The notes beneath the pieces are model-generated. The model was not told the DNA's origin and searched no databases. It saw only the letters and a program-made list of their open reading frames with translations. Positions 41,455-49,070 of a stretch of DNA of 64,000 nt are shown one piece after another. Every line of letters starts with the position of its first letter. The stretch's first letter is position 1. Origin of the DNA: Fervidibacter sinensis (GTDB lineage Bacteria > Armatimonadota > Fervidibacteria > Fervidibacterales > Fervidibacteraceae); assembly GCA_032161045.1 (NCBI GenBank), contig JAVHTH010000007.1; one strand, 5' to 3'. Made by a program: the position numbers and the translations under genes.

Positions 41455-42026
41455 CTTTCGTCCCCCCAATCTCCTGTCGGCGAGTAGAATCTCAAGATAT
41501 GTTCGCTAACCCTTCGGTGCTCAAAAGCGATAAGACCGCCGATCTTTTCGGGCAAAGTCTCCTTCGCCAATTGTTGCACCACGACAAGTTTTGGTCCTTG
41601 CAGCAATTCTAAATGATTTCCCAGCCATGTCATCAACTGCAACCCTAAATCGCTGCCGTAAGGTGGGTCTAAGAAAACGATATCAAACTTTTCCCCTTCG
41701 GCTAAAAGTTGAGGCAGTTTGCGTCTTGCATCTCCCTTGACAATCCTTGCACGGTCAAAAAGTTTCGTCAGCAATAAATTCGCCTTGATAGTTTCAACGC
41801 ACCTACCATCCAATTCAACGAATACAACCCTTTCAGCCCCACGACTCAACGCCTCAATTCCAACCGCTCCCGTCCCAGCACATAAGTCAAGGAATCGGCT
41901 CCCAACAACCAATTGACCGAGCATGTCAAATAGGACAGTCCTAATTCGGTCGGTCGTTGGACGAACCCGACCATGTGGCGGGCTTTTCAGTCTCACGCCT
42001 TTACTTGTTCCAGAAATTACCCTCAC
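41451..42026 (-). CDS. rsmD: 16S rRNA (guanine-966-N2) methyltransferase
   Basis: Methylates guanine 966 of 16S rRNA (E. coli numbering) during small-subunit assembly. The 191 residues carry the N-terminal RVISGTSKGVRLKSP strand, the SAM motif DLCAGTGAVGIEALSRGA, and the catalytic DPPY. The start is GTG 42026 behind GAGAGGG. It overlaps coaD by four bases; the rsmD-coaD pair is widespread and here belongs with the coiled-coil gene to one transcription unit. Confidence 0.95.
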   Translation of the reverse strand: MRVISGTSKGVRLKSPPHGRVRPTTDRIRTVLFDMLGQLVVGSRFLDLCAGTGAVGIEALSRGAERVVFVELDGRCVETIKANLLLTKLFDRARIVKGDARRKLPQLLAEGEKFDIVFLDPPYGSDLGLQLMTWLGNHLELLQGPKLVVVQQLAKETLPEKIGGLIAFEHRRVSEHILRFYSPTGDWGDER

Positions 42027-42061
42027 ATCTCAATCCCTCTCGTTTTTAGTCTTTCGGCTTG

Positions 42062-42079
42062 GCAGGAGCCTCGCCCTCT
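42062..42079 (+). repeat. 18-bp dispersed repeat, intergenic copy
   Basis: GGCAGGAGCCTCGCCCTC lies between rsmB and rsmD and is identical to the reverse complement of 37566-37583 in the GH2 gene. A looser copy occurs at 27531-27548. Confidence 0.6.
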
Positions 42080-42110
42080 GAATTGTCACCAATTTTGGAC
42101 TACCGCGTTT

Positions 42111-43493
42111 TTACCGAACTTTCCTTAACCGGGCGGCGAAGACGCCGTCGGTGTTGTGTTTGTGCGGGAATAAACGCAAAAAGCCTTCACTCGTCACTGC
42201 ATCGGGAATTTCGGCTGGCAGGAACGGAGTTGGGTCTTCCAAAACGAACTCTGGATGGAGTTCCAAAAAAGCCTTAATGACTTGTTCGTCTTCCTCGGGT
42301 TCCAGACTACAAGTGGCATAGACAATCACTCCGCCTTTGCGAACGACTGGAGCGGAAGCCTCAAGCAAACGAAGTTGCAAATCAGCCAGTTGCCTAACTT
42401 GCTCCTCACTTTTCTTCCAACGGGCGTCAACCTTCCGCCTCAAAGTTCCCGTGCCCGAACAAGGGACATCAAGCAAAACTTTGTCCGCTCGGTTGACAAA
42501 TTGCTGAGCCAACTCTGTCCAATCACCCAAAACCGTTTTGATGTTGAAGAGTTTGAGCCGAACAGCGTTTTCTTCCACCAATTTCAACCGCGACGGATGA
42601 CTGTCAACAGCGATGACCTCGGCTTCGTCTTTCGTCAATTCAGCGATGTGAGTTGTTTTGCCGCCGGGAGCAGCGCAAGCGTCAATGATGATTTCTCCGG
42701 GCTTAGGTTCAAGCAAATACGGGACAACCATTGCTCCTTCGTCCTGAACCGTGAACAGACCACCAACGAAGCCCGGTAGTTTCGTGACATCATGGGTTGT
42801 GTCCAATCGCAAACACTCTGGCACCCAAGGGCTTGGTTCAATTTTCCGGCAGCGAAATTCAAGCGCCCTCGCAACCAACTCTCGTTCGGTATATTTGAGG
42901 TTGACCCGAATGCAGAGAGGTGGTGATTCGTTGTTTGCTCGGCATAGAGCCAGTGTCTCTTCAATGCCCCAGAAATTGACCCAGCGAGCGACCATCCATT
43001 GAGGGTGCGAAGTTGACACACTGATGTGAGCGATTGGGTCTTCATCAAGGGAAGGAATAGGGACATTTCGCCACCCCTCTCCCATCCGGCGAATAACTGC
43101 ATTGACGAGAGACACAAGCCCTTTATGCTCAAACCTTTTCGTCAACTTGACATACTCGTTCCCAACAATTGGTGCGGGGTGTCCAAAGAAAACCAACTCG
43201 TATGCTGCCATCCTCAAAATGTTGCGTGCAAAGACGGGCAATTCGTTCAATGGGTAATCGCAGAAATGCTGAACGATGTGGTCAAGGTAAAGGCGCATTT
43301 TCACGACTCCCATGGCAAGCGCCGTGACCATTGCCCTTTCTTTCGCCGGCAGCCTCTTCTGTTTAAGAAATTCGCGGAGCGACAAATTGACATAAGCGTC
43401 CTTTCGCTCCACTTCAATCAATGCAAGTAGCGCCAATTTGCGTGCTGGGCATATTTGGTCAACACCTGTCGGATGGACAGTCTGACGAGCCAT
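42111..43493 (-). CDS. rsmB: 16S rRNA (cytosine-967-C5) methyltransferase
   Basis: Methylates cytosine 967 of 16S rRNA. The 460-residue protein has an N-terminal NusB-like helical domain (about 15-150; ALAMGVVKMRLYLDHIV) and a C-terminal Rossmann methyltransferase (about 185-460). Catalytic motifs are visible: DACAAPGGKTTHIAEL for SAM, LLDVPCSGTGTLRRK with the PC cysteine, and YATCSLEPEEDEQVI with the nucleophile TC cysteine. GGTGACC precedes the ATG. The gene ends 84 bases ahead of rsmD on the same strand. Confidence 0.95.
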   Translation of the reverse strand: MARQTVHPTGVDQICPARKLALLALIEVERKDAYVNLSLREFLKQKRLPAKERAMVTALAMGVVKMRLYLDHIVQHFCDYPLNELPVFARNILRMAAYELVFFGHPAPIVGNEYVKLTKRFEHKGLVSLVNAVIRRMGEGWRNVPIPSLDEDPIAHISVSTSHPQWMVARWVNFWGIEETLALCRANNESPPLCIRVNLKYTERELVARALEFRCRKIEPSPWVPECLRLDTTHDVTKLPGFVGGLFTVQDEGAMVVPYLLEPKPGEIIIDACAAPGGKTTHIAELTKDEAEVIAVDSHPSRLKLVEENAVRLKLFNIKTVLGDWTELAQQFVNRADKVLLDVPCSGTGTLRRKVDARWKKSEEQVRQLADLQLRLLEASAPVVRKGGVIVYATCSLEPEEDEQVIKAFLELHPEFVLEDPTPFLPAEIPDAVTSEGFLRLFPHKHNTDGVFAARLRKVR

Positions 43494-43571
43494 AACAGGT
43501 CACCAACCAAATGTCGTTCGGTTAAAGCGAACAATTAACCTAATAGCGAACTCGTTCGCTTCAGGTCAACT

Positions 43572-43853
43572 TCACTGTTGAGAAGCCTGCTCAGAACTTT
43601 GTTGTGTTTGAGACGATTGGGTTTGTGTTTGGGACGGTTGTTGAACTTGAGCGGTCAATCGTTCCATTTCCTTTGCAGCCTGATATTCGCTCCACGCGAT
43701 TGCGATGACAAGTCCGCCACCAAGAGCCAACATTGGACCGAGCGCGCCTTTGAGCACGGTGATGAAATCGCTCCACCAAACCACAAGCAAAACGATCCCA
43801 ACAATCACACACACAATTCCTACCACCAGAGCAATTGCAGTCCCTTTGGACAT
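43572..43853 (-). CDS. Small two-helix membrane protein
   Basis: A 93-residue protein with two hydrophobic helices (about 6-27 and 38-54) and a Gln/Ser/Thr-rich tail (about 68-93). TAGGAGGCGATGAGTT precedes the ATG, which makes it a real gene despite its size. The family is not recognised and function is unknown. Confidence 0.6.
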   Translation of the reverse strand: MSKGTAIALVVGIVCVIVGIVLLVVWWSDFITVLKGALGPMLALGGGLVIAIAWSEYQAAKEMERLTAQVQQPSQTQTQSSQTQQSSEQASQQ

Positions 43854-43971
43854 AACTCATCGCCTCCTACCGCCAGCAGTTTGTTGCATTTTGATTATGC
43901 CACCGAAATGTCAATTTTGGTCGCACTTTCGTTTGAGCATTGTCAATAGGTGCTGGTTTCGCTGAGGAAAG

Positions 43972-43980
43972 TGCTATGAT
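43972..43980 (+). promoter_or_regulatory. Extended -10 promoter of the M20 peptidase gene
   Basis: TGCTATGAT is an extended -10 (TATGAT with TG upstream) about 45 bases before the ATG at 44025. I find no good -35 at the proper spacing. Confidence 0.35.
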
Positions 43981-44024
43981 AGTTGAGGCGTTGGTTGTGA
44001 ACTTCTTTTGAGGAGGGATAACAA

Positions 44025-45164
44025 ATGCCGATAAACCGCGAACGCTTTTTGGCTGACTTTTTGGAACTCGTTCGCATCCCAAGCCCTTCGGGAAGGGAAC
44101 GAGAAGTCGCTCAAGCAGTGAAGGCAAAGATTCTCGCAATGGGTTTGACTGTTTTGGAAGATGAAGCAGGAAAAGGCTTTGGTGGTGAGCAAGGGAATTT
44201 GATCGTCAAAGTCCCGGGCAACTTGGAAGGTGTGCCACCAATTCTCCTAAATGCCCACTTGGACACTGTCCCCCCTTGCGAAAATGTCAATCCCATCGTT
44301 GAGGGCGATAAAGTCCGTTCAGATGGAAGGACAATCTTGGGAGCGGACAACAAAGCGGGGGTATGCGTTCTGTTGGAACTTTTGAGGGTTCTTAATGAAG
44401 ACGACATCCAACACGGCCCTCTGGAAATTGTGTTCACAGTTGCCGAGGAGACAGGGCTGCATGGGGCGAAGCACCTTGACTATTCTCTCATCAGCGCAGA
44501 AATCGGCTTCGTCCTTGATAGCGGTCCACCTGTCAACAAAGTCATCGTTCAAGCACCGTCCCAGAAGAACCTGAGAGCGATTGTGAGGGGTAAGTCTGCC
44601 CATGCCGGCGTCTCCCCAGAAAAAGGGATCAACGCAATCCAATTGGCAGCCCGCGCGATTGCTTCCATGAGGCTTGGAAGGATTGACCAAGAAACGACAG
44701 CGAACATCGGAGTGATAAGAGGCGGATTGGCGACAAACATTGTGCCAGAAGAGGTTGAAATCTTGGGCGAAGCAAGAAGCCACGACCCAAAAAAGTTGGA
44801 GGAACAAATTGCACACATGGTTTCGTTGATTGAGAAAGAAGCGCAAAAGGGCGGCGGGAAGGCGGAAATAGAGGTGACCGATGTTTACCGCTCGTTCCGC
44901 ATCACTGAAGATGACCTTCCCTCAAAAGTGCTTAAGGCTGCGTTGGCGAAAATGGGGCTTAAACCTCAGTGGGAAGCAACTGGCGGGGGGAGCGACGCGA
45001 ACATTTTTAACGAACACGGAATTAAATGCGTGCTGATTTGTTGTGGCGAAGAAAGCCCCCATTCTCCGGAAAACGAAAGGCTTGACATCCCGTCCGCCCT
45101 CCAAAGCGTTGAGTTGCTTGTGAACATTGTCACAACCTTCGCTCAAATTAGCAAAGGCGTGTGA
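44025..45164 (+). CDS. M20 family zinc peptidase (PepT-like)
   Basis: A 379-residue cytosolic di/tripeptidase-like enzyme. Zinc-site motifs occur in order: LLNAHLDTVPP, then GADNKAGV, then AEETGLHGAK with catalytic and ligand glutamates, and ATGGGSDANIF near the end. The lid domain (about 180-300) has the usual GKSAHAG opening. A GAGGAGGGATAACAA site precedes the ATG. The exact peptide substrate is unknown; M20 relatives also include acetylornithine and succinyl-diaminopimelate hydrolases, but the PepT-like motifs favour a peptidase. Confidence 0.85.
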   Translation: MPINRERFLADFLELVRIPSPSGREREVAQAVKAKILAMGLTVLEDEAGKGFGGEQGNLIVKVPGNLEGVPPILLNAHLDTVPPCENVNPIVEGDKVRSDGRTILGADNKAGVCVLLELLRVLNEDDIQHGPLEIVFTVAEETGLHGAKHLDYSLISAEIGFVLDSGPPVNKVIVQAPSQKNLRAIVRGKSAHAGVSPEKGINAIQLAARAIASMRLGRIDQETTANIGVIRGGLATNIVPEEVEILGEARSHDPKKLEEQIAHMVSLIEKEAQKGGGKAEIEVTDVYRSFRITEDDLPSKVLKAALAKMGLKPQWEATGGGSDANIFNEHGIKCVLICCGEESPHSPENERLDIPSALQSVELLVNIVTTFAQISKGV

Positions 45165-45245
45165 AATCAACAAAACCTTTCAACAACTTCGCTGCTATGT
45201 CAAACTGATGGATGAGCAATTCACTTTGCAAGGAGGCGATGGGAT

Positions 45246-46553
45246 ATGGTGCGTTGGGCGCTAATGATTTGGGTTTGCGGGTTGATGACAATGTTCTCTT
45301 GTGCGCAACAATCACCATCTTTGCTCGTCAATTATGTGACGCGTGATGACGGTGCGTTTTCTTGGGTTAAAGAGGGGAAGACTGATACACTGCTGGGAGT
45401 TACCATCCACGAACTTCGGCTCACTTCTCAAAAGTGGAAGGACATAACTTGGCAGCACACGCTCTTGATTGTTCAGCCCTCTAAAGTGACAACGGACACA
45501 GCCGTGCTCGTTATCAGTGGCGGTAGCACTGACAGCAGGGGCGATTCACAAACTCGCCTTTTGGCAGCAACTATCGCCGCTCAAATTCAAGCCGTCGTCG
45601 CCGTTTTGTTCGCAGTCCCTAATCAGCCGCTGTTTGGCGGTCTCACCGAAGACAACTTAATTGCTCACACTTTCGTCAAGGTTTTAGAGACCGGCGACAA
45701 AGAATGGGCTTGTTTGCTCCCGATGACTAAAAGTGCGGTCAAGGCAATGGATGCAGTCCAGCAATTTGCTGAAAAGGAACTTGGGATGAAAATCAACGGG
45801 TTCGTTGTCACTGGCGGTTCAAAGCGGGGATGGACCACTTGGCTGACTGCCGTCGCCGACCCGAAACGGGTTAAAGGAATTGCTCCCATCGTTTACGACA
45901 ATCTCAACATCCCAGCACAAATGCGCCATCAAAAGGAAGTGTTTGGCGGTTACAGCGAGCAAATCAAAGAATACGAAGAGCGCGGGTTGTTAGACTTAGT
46001 TGTCGGCGACGGTAAAGCCCAAGAACTCATCCAACTCGTTGACCCGTATTTCTACCGCGAGCGGTTAACGATGCCGAAACTGATCATCAACGGCACTAAT
46101 GACCGATACTGGGCACTTGATGCAGCCAACTTTTACTTTTACGACTTGCCCGGCGAAAAGCACATCCTTTATGTTCCCAACGCCGGACATGGGCTTGAAG
46201 GCGGACTTGATAGAGTTCTGAGAACGCTCACCGCTTTCTTCAATCGGGTCGCTGGAAAAATCTCTTTCCCGAAGTTACAATGGCAATGGAAAGACAATGG
46301 GGCTTCAAAGGTGCTTACCATTCGCTCCGAGCCGTCACCGAAAGAGGTTTTGATCTGGACGGCTAAATCGCCGACTAAAGACTTCCGAGATGCAAAGTGG
46401 TCAAGCCAAATTTTGTTGGCTACAAATGGCGATTTTAAATTCGCACTCAAACCGCCTGAGCAAGGATATGCAGCGGCGTTCGCCGAGGTTGTCTATGAGA
46501 TTGGTGAGCAGCGCTTCTCTTTGTGCACGACGCTTCGCATCGTCGGAAAGTGA
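45246..46553 (+). CDS. PhoPQ-activated pathogenicity-related (PqaA-type) alpha/beta hydrolase
   Basis: A 435-residue exported protein behind CAAGGAGGCGATGGGAT. The signal segment (1-20) ends MFSCAQ, possibly a lipobox. The alpha/beta-hydrolase site is VTGGSKRGW (Ser), followed by INGTNDRYW (Asp) and NAGHGLEG (His); all three catalytic residues are there. The family is found in Salmonella as a PhoPQ-activated protein and is widespread in Planctomycetes-like and diderm bacteria. The substrate is unknown and the symbol should not be taken to mean virulence here. Confidence 0.8.
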   Translation: MVRWALMIWVCGLMTMFSCAQQSPSLLVNYVTRDDGAFSWVKEGKTDTLLGVTIHELRLTSQKWKDITWQHTLLIVQPSKVTTDTAVLVISGGSTDSRGDSQTRLLAATIAAQIQAVVAVLFAVPNQPLFGGLTEDNLIAHTFVKVLETGDKEWACLLPMTKSAVKAMDAVQQFAEKELGMKINGFVVTGGSKRGWTTWLTAVADPKRVKGIAPIVYDNLNIPAQMRHQKEVFGGYSEQIKEYEERGLLDLVVGDGKAQELIQLVDPYFYRERLTMPKLIINGTNDRYWALDAANFYFYDLPGEKHILYVPNAGHGLEGGLDRVLRTLTAFFNRVAGKISFPKLQWQWKDNGASKVLTIRSEPSPKEVLIWTAKSPTKDFRDAKWSSQILLATNGDFKFALKPPEQGYAAAFAEVVYEIGEQRFSLCTTLRIVGK

Positions 46554-46594
46554 AGGTGACGAAGCAATAGTTTCTGTCAAGGAGCGAAAAAGCA

Positions 46595-47860
46595 GTGCTG
46601 GCAGCATACCTTGAACTTTGGGGACGCGAACCCGTCCTGCGCCGAATATTGGTGATTTCGTTGTTCGCTGACATCGCTTTCGGAGCGCTTATCCCGTTCG
46701 TGAACTTTTACCTAAGCGACGAATTGAAAGCGCCGCCGCATGTGACGGGTTTCGCCTTCGCAGGTTACTTGGCGGTTGAAACGCTTTTAAAAGCACCTTT
46801 CGGCGCGCTCAGTGACCGATGGGGACGAAAAACTGTGATGTTGTTGGGTTTACTGATCGCTGTGACAACCACATTGCTTTTGGGCTTCGTTCGCGCCCAC
46901 TACGGTGTTATGCTCCTTTTTCCCGTTGTGGGAATAGGCTTTGCCGCTTTCTTTCCCACAATCGCTGCCTTCGTCGCTGACTATGCACCTGAAGAGCATC
47001 GCGGCGGAATGATTGGCATCCTCAATTTGAGTTACTTGACGGGATTGGGGGTAAGCGCTGCAGTTGGTTTCTTGTTGCATTACAAGGCTGGAACTTACCG
47101 ACATGCCTTCTTCGTCACCTCTGCTTTGTTGGTAATTGCGAGCATCTTGGTGCTCGCTCTTCTGCCCTCCATAAAAGGTCAAGGCGTTGCAAAGTCCAAA
47201 TCTAAACCACAATTTTCCTTGCGTCCTCGCTTTGTCCGTTTGCCCGCCTTGTCCCGCCCAGTTTTCATCCTTGCCGGCATCTTTGCTATCAGCCAGTTCG
47301 CAGCGTCAATGCAAGTTCCCATCATCGTCCCATACGCAAAGCAAGTTTTGCACTTGACAGACTTGGAACTCGGGTTGGGTATAGCGATCGCTGCAGGTGC
47401 TTTGGCTCTTGTCGCTGTGCCCGTCGGGCGCATTTCCGACGATATCGGGCGTGAGACATCGCTCAGGATCGCTTTGGCAAGCGCAACGGTTGCGCTGGCA
47501 ACTTTCCCGTTCGCTCGCAGCATGTTTTTTCTCTCTGGACTTGGTTTGCTGATAGGTTTTGCATGGCTGTTAGCATTCCCAGCAGCGCTGGCTTTGGTCA
47601 GCGAAGTTGTGACCGAGCAAGAGCGGGGAGCAGCGGTAGGGCTTATTTACGGCGGTCAGGGAGTGGGAGCAATTGTCGGTGCTCCATTCGGCGGAATAAT
47701 TGCCGAATTGACGGCACGAATCTTCAGCAGCAAAGCGTGGGGATTGAGAGTTCCCCTTGTTATCGGCGCTGTCGCGCTTTCAATCGCCTTCCTGATGACC
47801 TTCTGGCTCAGTTACGAATTGTCAAGAAGACCCGTTGAAGCGGAAGAGAATGAGCCATGA
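46595..47860 (+). CDS. Major facilitator superfamily transporter
   Basis: A 421-residue membrane protein with about 12 helices. The A-motif between helices 2 and 3 is present (GALSDRWGRKTVML), and a matching one occurs after helix 8 (GRISDDIGRETSL). The start is GTG 46595 with AAGGAG upstream. It is a drug/sugar-efflux-like member by its overall form; the cargo cannot be told. Its stop overlaps the ATG of the next gene as ATGA, so both are co-translated. Confidence 0.9.
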   Translation: MLAAYLELWGREPVLRRILVISLFADIAFGALIPFVNFYLSDELKAPPHVTGFAFAGYLAVETLLKAPFGALSDRWGRKTVMLLGLLIAVTTTLLLGFVRAHYGVMLLFPVVGIGFAAFFPTIAAFVADYAPEEHRGGMIGILNLSYLTGLGVSAAVGFLLHYKAGTYRHAFFVTSALLVIASILVLALLPSIKGQGVAKSKSKPQFSLRPRFVRLPALSRPVFILAGIFAISQFAASMQVPIIVPYAKQVLHLTDLELGLGIAIAAGALALVAVPVGRISDDIGRETSLRIALASATVALATFPFARSMFFLSGLGLLIGFAWLLAFPAALALVSEVVTEQERGAAVGLIYGGQGVGAIVGAPFGGIIAELTARIFSSKAWGLRVPLVIGAVALSIAFLMTFWLSYELSRRPVEAEENEP

Positions 47861-48969
47861 GTTTTAAGGTGACCGTCATCACGGATTTGAAGCAATGGTC
47901 AAAGTGGCGGGACGAGTGGGATGATTTGCTTCTCAACAGCACTGCATTTGAGACTCGCGTCTTTCTCAGTTACGAGTGGCTGACGACTTGGTGGAAGTTT
48001 TTCGGACAAGGGAAAAAGTTGACGGTCATCACTGTTACGGACGGAGAAAGATTGCTGGCTGCTGCATCGCTTTTCTTAGCACCGTCAACCTTAGTTCCTT
48101 TTGCCCGTGTCCTCCGGTTCGTCGGCAACGGCAACTCCGACTACGGGGATTTTTTGGTGCGCAAAGGTTGTCAAGAGGCGGCAAAACTAATTTGGCAGTG
48201 GCTTTTCGCTAACAAGTCGCTTTGGGATGTCGTTGCTCTACACGAGTTGCCATCAAACAACGAAGCGATTTCGGCTCTGAGGAAAGTTCAAAATCCCAAC
48301 GAGATTGAAGCGATTGTGCTGAAAGGCGAAACTTGTCACAGAGTTCTACTTGACAGTCGTGCTATTTCGTGGCGCGAACGGGCAAGCAATTCGTTGAGGG
48401 AGCAACTCAAACGGCGCGAACGGCAGATTTTGCGCAATTTTGCGGTTCAAATTTCGCTCGCTCAAAGTGAAGGTGAAGTGGAGCAAATTATGTCCCAACT
48501 TTTCGCCCTCCATCGTCTTCGTTGGGGACAATTGGGTCAAACGGGAGTTTTCGTTTTGCCGAAAGTCCGCCGGTTTCACATTGAGTTCGCCAAGCAAGCG
48601 CTCCTGCGCGGTTGGTTGAAGTTGCACTGGCTTACCCTTGACGACTCTGTTGCTGCTGCGTATTATGCCTTCAGGTGCGGCGATTACTCAGGCTTTTACA
48701 CCTGCGGCTTCAATCCGGCATTCGCCAAATACAGTGTGGGTAAAGTTTTGCTGGCGCGAGTGATTGATGAGGCGGAAAGGGAAGGAGCGAAAGTTTTTGA
48801 CTTCATGCGCGGCGATGAAACTTACAAAGCCGAATTCGGCACGGTAACACAGCACAACCTCCATCTTTTCGTGTGGCAAGGAAATAAGTTTGCGTCAAGG
48901 TCGGCAGCAACTTTCCACAAGTTCGCCACATGGCTCGTCTTGAAGTTGAAAAAATCGGCGCAAAGGTGA
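47857..48969 (+). CDS. GNAT-type acyltransferase (CelD/BcsL-like, Acetyltransf_6)
   Basis: A 370-residue protein in the family of FemX-like/CelD acetyltransferases, which modify exopolysaccharide or transfer acyl groups. Recognisable segments are FLSYEWLTTWWKFFG near the N-terminus, the basic helix REQLKRRERQILR, and YYAFRCGDYSGFYTCGFNP with VFDFMRGDETYKAEFGT near the end. The ATG overlaps the transporter stop. A transporter-acyltransferase pair would fit export of a modified envelope sugar; that is inference. Confidence 0.75.
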   Translation: MSFKVTVITDLKQWSKWRDEWDDLLLNSTAFETRVFLSYEWLTTWWKFFGQGKKLTVITVTDGERLLAAASLFLAPSTLVPFARVLRFVGNGNSDYGDFLVRKGCQEAAKLIWQWLFANKSLWDVVALHELPSNNEAISALRKVQNPNEIEAIVLKGETCHRVLLDSRAISWRERASNSLREQLKRRERQILRNFAVQISLAQSEGEVEQIMSQLFALHRLRWGQLGQTGVFVLPKVRRFHIEFAKQALLRGWLKLHWLTLDDSVAAAYYAFRCGDYSGFYTCGFNPAFAKYSVGKVLLARVIDEAEREGAKVFDFMRGDETYKAEFGTVTQHNLHLFVWQGNKFASRSAATFHKFATWLVLKLKKSAQR

Positions 48970-49070
48970 AATTGAACGCGAGGCGCGATGTGTGAGGCCT
49001 TTCTTGGGCAGACAAACTGGCAAGAGTTTTAGCGTTAATGGCTCAAACTTAAATGTGGAGGGGAAAGGAG

